In this document: positions 60,222-64,000 of the stretch, piece by piece
How the letters are laid out: each line of letters opens with the position of its first letter
How positions within the stretch are numbered: the stretch's first letter is position 1
NCBI RefSeq assembly: GCF_014207535.1
Contig: NZ_JACHGK010000003.1
Coordinates: 248,001-312,000, forward strand
From: Bacillus benzoevorans
Lineage (GTDB): Bacteria > Bacillota > Bacilli > Bacillales > Cytobacillaceae
Length of the DNA: 64,000 bases
Direction: 5' to 3'
The notes under the pieces: model-generated
What the model saw: the letters and a program-made list of their open reading frames with translations, nothing else
The model's database searches: none
What the model was told of the DNA's origin: nothing
Program-made: the position numbers and the translations under genes

Positions 60222-60231
60222 TAATGATTGA

Positions 60232-60789
60232 TTATGCGCGGGAAACATAACTTCCGTCAGTTGTGTTAATAATTAGGCGATCACCTTGGTTTACAAAGAA
60301 AGGAACTTGAACTACCAGACCGGTTTCAACTGTGGCCGGTTTAGATCCGCCAGTAGCTGTGTCACCTTTAATTCCTGGTTCTGTTTCTGTTACTTCTAAT
60401 TCAACTGTATTTGGCAGTTCAACGCCAAGTGTTTCACCGTGGTACAAAACGATTTGTACTTCCATGTTTTCCTTCAAGAACTTTAATTCATACTCAATGG
60501 AGCTTGCTGGAAGTTCAATTTGTTCATAGGATTCATTGTCCATGAATACGTGCTGGTCGCCGCTTGCATATAAGTATTGCATTCTGCGGTTGTCAATTTG
60601 TGCTTTCGCTACTTTTTCACCGGCACGGAAAGTTTTTTCCTGTACACCGCCAGTCCGTAAATTACGAAGTTTCGAACGTACAAAGGCGGCACCTTTACCT
60701 GGTTTAACATGCTGGAAATCCATTACGCGCCAGATTCCATTGTCCACCTCAATCGTTAAGCCTGTACGAAAATCATTAACAGAAATCAT
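60232..60789 (-). CDS. efp: Translation elongation factor P
   Basis: A 185-residue EF-P with three beta-barrel domains. The loop HVKPGKGAAFVRSKLRN carries Lys32, the residue modified with 5-aminopentanol in B. subtilis. GIKGDTATGGSKPATVETGL is the EF-P signature near residue 150. It relieves ribosome stalling at polyproline. AGGAGGATTTTTTT precedes the ATG. Lies 21 nt after the Xaa-Pro peptidase gene in one unit. Confidence 0.97.
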   Translation of the reverse strand: MISVNDFRTGLTIEVDNGIWRVMDFQHVKPGKGAAFVRSKLRNLRTGGVQEKTFRAGEKVAKAQIDNRRMQYLYASGDQHVFMDNESYEQIELPASSIEYELKFLKENMEVQIVLYHGETLGVELPNTVELEVTETEPGIKGDTATGGSKPATVETGLVVQVPFFVNQGDRLIINTTDGSYVSRA

Positions 60790-60810
60790 AAAAAAATCCT
60801 CCTAAACTTA

Positions 60811-61872
60811 TCACAATATAATGAGTTCTTTGGCAGAATGGGTCAACAGTTCATTGCCATCACTTGTGATTAAAACATCGTCTTCGATCCGGACACCGCC
60901 AAGTCCTGGTATATAGATACCAGGTTCGCAAGTTACGACCATACCCGGTTCAAGAATCGTATCCGATCGGAAAGAAACGGCTGGACCTTCATGGACTTCA
61001 AGACCAATTCCATGGCCTGCAGAATGACCATAATAGTCACCATACCCTTTTTCCGTAATATAATCCCTTGTTAAAGCATCTGCTTCTTTCCCGCTAAGCC
61101 CCGGTTTGTAGCCTGTCGCACCGCGAAGCTGAGCCTCAAGGACAATATAGTATATTTCCTTTAACTTTTCATCCGGCTCCCCTACAGCAATGGTTCGGGT
61201 GATATCGGACACATAACCTTGATATAGGGCGCCAAAATCCATCGTTACGATATCGCCTTTTTCAATCAATTTAGCCGTTGCGACACCATGCGGGAGGGCA
61301 GAACGAACGCCCGAAGCGACAATCGTATCAAAAGATGATGCTGTTGCTCCAGCCTTTCGCATAAAGAACTCTAATTCATTCGAAACTTCAAGTTCGCTTA
61401 TTCCTGATTGAATGAATTGTAAAATATGGGTAAATGCAGCATCAGCAATTTCCGCTGCTTCCTTTAATATCTTAATCTCTGCAGCGGTCTTAATCAAGCG
61501 TAACTTTTCAATCACCCCGGATACTGGTACGAATTCTACTGAAACAGCACTCGTATATTCTTGATAAGTGGAATATGTCATATGGTCCGGCTCAAATCCA
61601 AGTCTTTTTATTCCTTGTTCCTGCGCAAGCCCCGCTATTTCATCAGGAATGGTCCTTTGCTGCTGAATGATTTCATACCCGGTACATTGCTTAGACGCTT
61701 GCTCCACATAGCGGAAATCAGTAATAAAATAAGCCTTGCTCCTCGTGATCAAAACAACACCGGCTGTACCGGTGAAGTTAGAAACATAACGTCTGTTATA
61801 AGGACTGGTGATTAACAATGCGTCCAGCCCCTGTACTTCTATCGCCGCGCGGAGTTTTTCGATTTTTTCCAA
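60811..61872 (-). CDS. papA: Xaa-Pro peptidase (YqhT, M24 family)
   Basis: A 353-residue metallopeptidase. The N-terminal creatinase-like domain (1-125) precedes the pita-bread domain with two-metal ligands: TMDFGALYQGYVSDITRTIA (Asp and Asp), GHSAGHGIGLEVHEGP (His), CEPGIYIPGLGGVRIEDDVL (Glu and Glu). It removes N-terminal residues before proline. The start is TTG (MEKIEKLRAA), 6-7 nt after AAAGGAGAG, giving exactly the B. subtilis length. In B. subtilis aroQ lies directly upstream; here it does not. Confidence 0.93.
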   Translation of the reverse strand: MEKIEKLRAAIEVQGLDALLITSPYNRRYVSNFTGTAGVVLITRSKAYFITDFRYVEQASKQCTGYEIIQQQRTIPDEIAGLAQEQGIKRLGFEPDHMTYSTYQEYTSAVSVEFVPVSGVIEKLRLIKTAAEIKILKEAAEIADAAFTHILQFIQSGISELEVSNELEFFMRKAGATASSFDTIVASGVRSALPHGVATAKLIEKGDIVTMDFGALYQGYVSDITRTIAVGEPDEKLKEIYYIVLEAQLRGATGYKPGLSGKEADALTRDYITEKGYGDYYGHSAGHGIGLEVHEGPAVSFRSDTILEPGMVVTCEPGIYIPGLGGVRIEDDVLITSDGNELLTHSAKELIIL

Positions 61873-62071
61873 ATGACCCTCTCCTTTAATCAATCCGCTG
61901 ATGCATGTTAATCATTGCCGGTCGGAATTTCGGCGGGTTAAGACTACTTCCAGCCGGAATCATCTATCGCTTTTCTTAAAAAAGAGCGGCAACCAGCATT
62001 TGCGGATTTTTTCCATTTCAATGCTTATTACTATGGAATATTTTAACACAACTCATGCCGCTACAGTTAAT
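61873..62071. other. Gap between yqhR and papA
   Basis: About 200 nt in the place where aroQ lies in B. subtilis. No remnant of a type II dehydroquinase frame was recognised. Weak hairpin potential (GCATT/AATGC) is present; nothing else can be supported. Confidence 0.4.
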
Positions 62072-62602
62072 TTAAGTGGAGGGTACTTCCTCACGGCCGC
62101 CGCGTTCCTCCTCCCGCTGTCCTGAATATTGCTCATAGCTGATTGTATAGCCAACAAATAGACCATATAAAGCATAGAAGCAAGCGGAAGTTATAATTGT
62201 ATTGAAATCAATCTGGTTAAATGGCTTGATTCCTGGAAAAAGCGGGTGCAGCACAAGAAAGACAAGTAAAAATAAACCAAGACCATAGGCAATGCCGACC
62301 CACATGCTTTTGAATCTTCTCAGCAGGGCGTAATAAATGAGCGATGCCAGAATGGAGACTCCACCAAAGAATATAATGGAAATAACCGTTCCCAGCCATC
62401 CTTTTTTCCATCCCCCCAATGCCCACGGTTCTAAAATCACTCTAGGGGGAATATTGGTTAAATTAATGACATACGCCAAATAAGCAAGTCCACTGAATAG
62501 AATCCCTCCGACCAAACCGGTTAATATGACCAACGTCATAAAGGACATGGGTTTTTCTTTTAATTCACTTTTTTCTCTTGTGTCTTTTTTTTCTTCTGCC
62601 AT
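62072..62602 (-). CDS. yqhR: YqhR family membrane protein
   Basis: A 176-residue protein with a charged cytoplasmic start and four membrane segments (FMTLVILTGLVGGILFSGL, GTVISIIFFGGVSILASLI, GLGLFLLVFLVLHPLFPGI, ITSACFYALYGLFVGYTI). It matches YqhR, a Bacillales-specific protein of unknown function. GGAGGTGTTAGAA precedes the ATG chosen; the ATG-like codons five positions upstream overlap that site. Adjacent in B. subtilis to yqhP/yqhQ and aroQ. Confidence 0.88.
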   Translation of the reverse strand: MAEEKKDTREKSELKEKPMSFMTLVILTGLVGGILFSGLAYLAYVINLTNIPPRVILEPWALGGWKKGWLGTVISIIFFGGVSILASLIYYALLRRFKSMWVGIAYGLGLFLLVFLVLHPLFPGIKPFNQIDFNTIITSACFYALYGLFVGYTISYEQYSGQREEERGGREEVPST

Positions 62603-62977
62603 TTCTAACACCTCCATTACTAGTATGTCCTCCTTGGTTTATTCCTTGCATAGAATAACAGCACAATGAACAAATGATGGTTCATTTTCATATCATATAA
62701 GCAAATATAATTGAAAAACAAATAAGAAATTAAAGGTTTTTTTTATTTCAGCTAGAATATATATAATATAGGTAGATTAATAAAGATAATTCTGATAAAA
62801 TATTCCATTAAAAATTTCACCAAACCTTTTCAATCATCTTTCTATTCTGATTTTTTTAAAAATACTCATATTAAAGGAAAAAACATGTTAAAATTAGTTA
62901 TATAAATAAATATTTCAGATAAAACAAGTTTAAAAGCGACAGAAAATGCTCATCATGCTCATAGGGAGGTGGCTTTC
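62603..62977. other. Divergent intergenic region yqhR-yqhP
   Basis: About 375 nt of very A/T-rich DNA that must contain the promoters of both divergent genes. Several TATAAT-like hexamers are present (for instance near 62765), but none with a convincing -35 partner. No coding frame was found. Confidence 0.4.
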
Positions 62978-63373
62978 ATGAAAAATAGGATCTATACTTA
63001 CGTTGTTGCAGGATTAATTATCTTTGCGGTCGTTGGTGCATTTTCAAATTTAATAACGAATCCCCTTGCCGTTTTAAAAGGACTCGGGTTTATGATAGTG
63101 ACCGTTGCTGTCATTTTGCTGCTCGTGAAACTTTTTTACAAACCAAGTCCAGAAAGACGTGAGCAACGAGCATTCGTAAAAGCCGCAAAGAGAACAACAA
63201 AAAAAGGCAAAGTCAGTCGACCTGCAACGAAAATGAAATTAAAGCCTACGCAAAAGCAAAGTTCTATTACTTCCTTCAAAAAAATGAAAATCCGCAAAAA
63301 AACCGATTCGAATCCAAACTTAACCGTTATTGAAGGAAGAAAAGGGAAAAAGAAAAACCGTGCCTCATTTTGA
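62978..63373 (+). CDS. yqhP: SA1362 family protein YqhP
   Basis: A 131-residue protein: two membrane helices (TYVVAGLIIFAVVGAFSNLI and GLGFMIVTVAVILLLVKLF) followed by a long, strongly basic cytoplasmic tail rich in Lys, Ser and Thr (about 70-131). It matches the SA1362/YqhP family of unknown role. ATG lies 8 nt after GGGAGG; a GTG three codons up overlaps that site. Ends in a terminator convergent with yqhO. Confidence 0.87.
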   Translation: MKNRIYTYVVAGLIIFAVVGAFSNLITNPLAVLKGLGFMIVTVAVILLLVKLFYKPSPERREQRAFVKAAKRTTKKGKVSRPATKMKLKPTQKQSSITSFKKMKIRKKTDSNPNLTVIEGRKGKKKNRASF

Positions 63374-63390
63374 GACCCGGCTTTTTTTCT
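63355..63390 (+). terminator. Terminator of yqhP
   Basis: ACCGTGCCTCA and TGAGACCCGGCT pair with internal mismatches, followed by T7. Confidence 0.7.
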
Positions 63391-63405
63391 GTCTATTTTG
63401 GTGAT

Positions 63406-64000
63406 TTAATACGCCCAAGACGATAAAAATTTCCGGGCACATTCTCTCCCATAATTTTTCAGCTTCAATTTCTTCTCCTCAGATATCGAAAACTCGGTTG
63501 TTAATCCTTCCTGCAGCGGAATAAAAATAATATCCTTTTCATGTTTTCGGGATATATAACGCGAGTCATGTGCATCCTTCATCGTTTCAAACAACGCCCC
63601 AAATAATTGGAGCGCATTACTGATCTCATTTTTGGGATGATCCTGCTGCTGACTACTTAGCTTAATTCCTAAAACAGGTCTAACCTTATTCACGTTCTCC
63701 CGATCAAACAGCCACATCGGAAAATTGCTCAATACCCCGCCATCTACAATAATACTCGTTTCGTGCTGAGATTTCAGCCGGACAGGCTCGAAAAAAAATG
63801 GGAGACTGCAGCTCATTCGAATCGCTTTGGCGATGGGGAATGTGTTCGGCTCAATTCCATAAGAATTTAGGTCATCCGGCAGCACCAAAAGCCGGCCATT
63901 TGTTAGGTCGGAAGCAATTACCCTTAATGACTGCGGCGGTAGATCGGCAAAAGTAACCAACCCTTTTTGCGCCAACACGTTTGTGAGCCATTTCTCTAGT
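63406..64000 (-). CDS. yqhO: Patatin-like phospholipase family protein YqhO, 5' end outside
   Basis: The C-terminal 198 residues of a patatin-like serine hydrolase; the frame stays open through the window end. The second member of the catalytic dyad is Asp in SIIVDGGVLSNFPMW (DGG motif). The block RVIASDLTNGRLLVLPDD and RMSCSLPFFFEPVRLKS precedes it. The GxSxG serine and oxyanion hole must lie beyond the edge. Family members hydrolyse acyl esters of lipids. Position next to yqhP identifies it as YqhO. Confidence 0.88.
   Translation of the reverse strand, partial: LEKWLTNVLAQKGLVTFADLPPQSLRVIASDLTNGRLLVLPDDLNSYGIEPNTFPIAKAIRMSCSLPFFFEPVRLKSQHETSIIVDGGVLSNFPMWLFDRENVNKVRPVLGIKLSSQQQDHPKNEISNALQLFGALFETMKDAHDSRYISRKHEKDIIFIPLQEGLTTEFSISEEKKLKLKNYGRECARKFLSSWAY

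Noticed and set aside
1..64000. CRISPR arrays, tRNA/rRNA genes, insertion sequences, prophage or defence islands
   Set aside because: No regularly spaced repeats, cloverleaf genes, transposase or integrase frames, or nuclease/toxin clusters were seen on either strand.

Overview
The window looks like the chromosome of an endospore-forming member of the Bacillaceae (Bacillus or Neobacillus-like). It carries spo0A, spoIVB and the complete spoIIIA operon, the usual Bacillus order of housekeeping genes around them, strong AGGAGG-type ribosome binding sites, many TTG and GTG starts, and S-box and ykkC riboswitches. No tRNA, rRNA, CRISPR array, phage or transposase gene was seen.

The left part (about 1-24 kb) is an accessory region of single genes, each usually with its own terminator. 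It starts with decaying DNA: the 3' end of a VOC (PhnB-type) gene, a 5'-truncated VOC pseudogene, a frameshifted toast-rack-type lipoprotein gene, and a near-identical second copy of the first VOC 3' end at about 3.7 kb. Then come an S-box riboswitch in front of an MsrA-like protein that has lost its catalytic cysteine, tag, a GH3 (NagZ-type) glycosidase, an SGNH hydrolase, an acyltransferase, an RraA-like protein, small lipoproteins, two MFS transporters, ymaF and a DUF421 protein. These are followed by a promoter-hairpin unit with tiny ORFs, an XRE regulator divergent from an additional RNase J, an HpaI-type aldolase, a candidate structured RNA, a broken two-gene hypothetical operon, a P-loop protein with an Asp23-like tail, and an enoyl-CoA hydratase-like protein. 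The part ends with a guanidine-I riboswitch driving the ykkC-ykkD SMR exporter pair.

The middle part (24.8-39.4 kb) is a branched-chain amino acid catabolic block, all on the minus strand. It contains the sigma-54 activator gene bkdR, a clear -24/-12 promoter, bcd-buk-lpdV-bkdAA-bkdAB-bkdB, and then mutA-mutB-meaB. Leu/Ile/Val are deaminated by Bcd, the keto acids are converted to acyl-CoA by the Bkd complex, and propionyl-CoA-derived methylmalonyl-CoA can become succinyl-CoA through MutAB/MeaB. The ptb gene that normally starts this operon is absent.

The right part (39.5-64 kb) is conserved core: yqzF, gdpD-type yqiK, spo0A, spoIVB, argR-recN (with an ARG box and a LexA-like box at the promoter), tlyA and dxs, ispA-xseB-xseA-nusB, yqhY-accC-accB, spoIIIAH to AA under a sigma-E-type promoter, efp, an Xaa-Pro peptidase, yqhR, yqhP and the start of yqhO. 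Compared with B. subtilis, folD, aroQ and yqhV are missing from their usual slots. spoIIIAD can only be read at full length from an ATT start codon.
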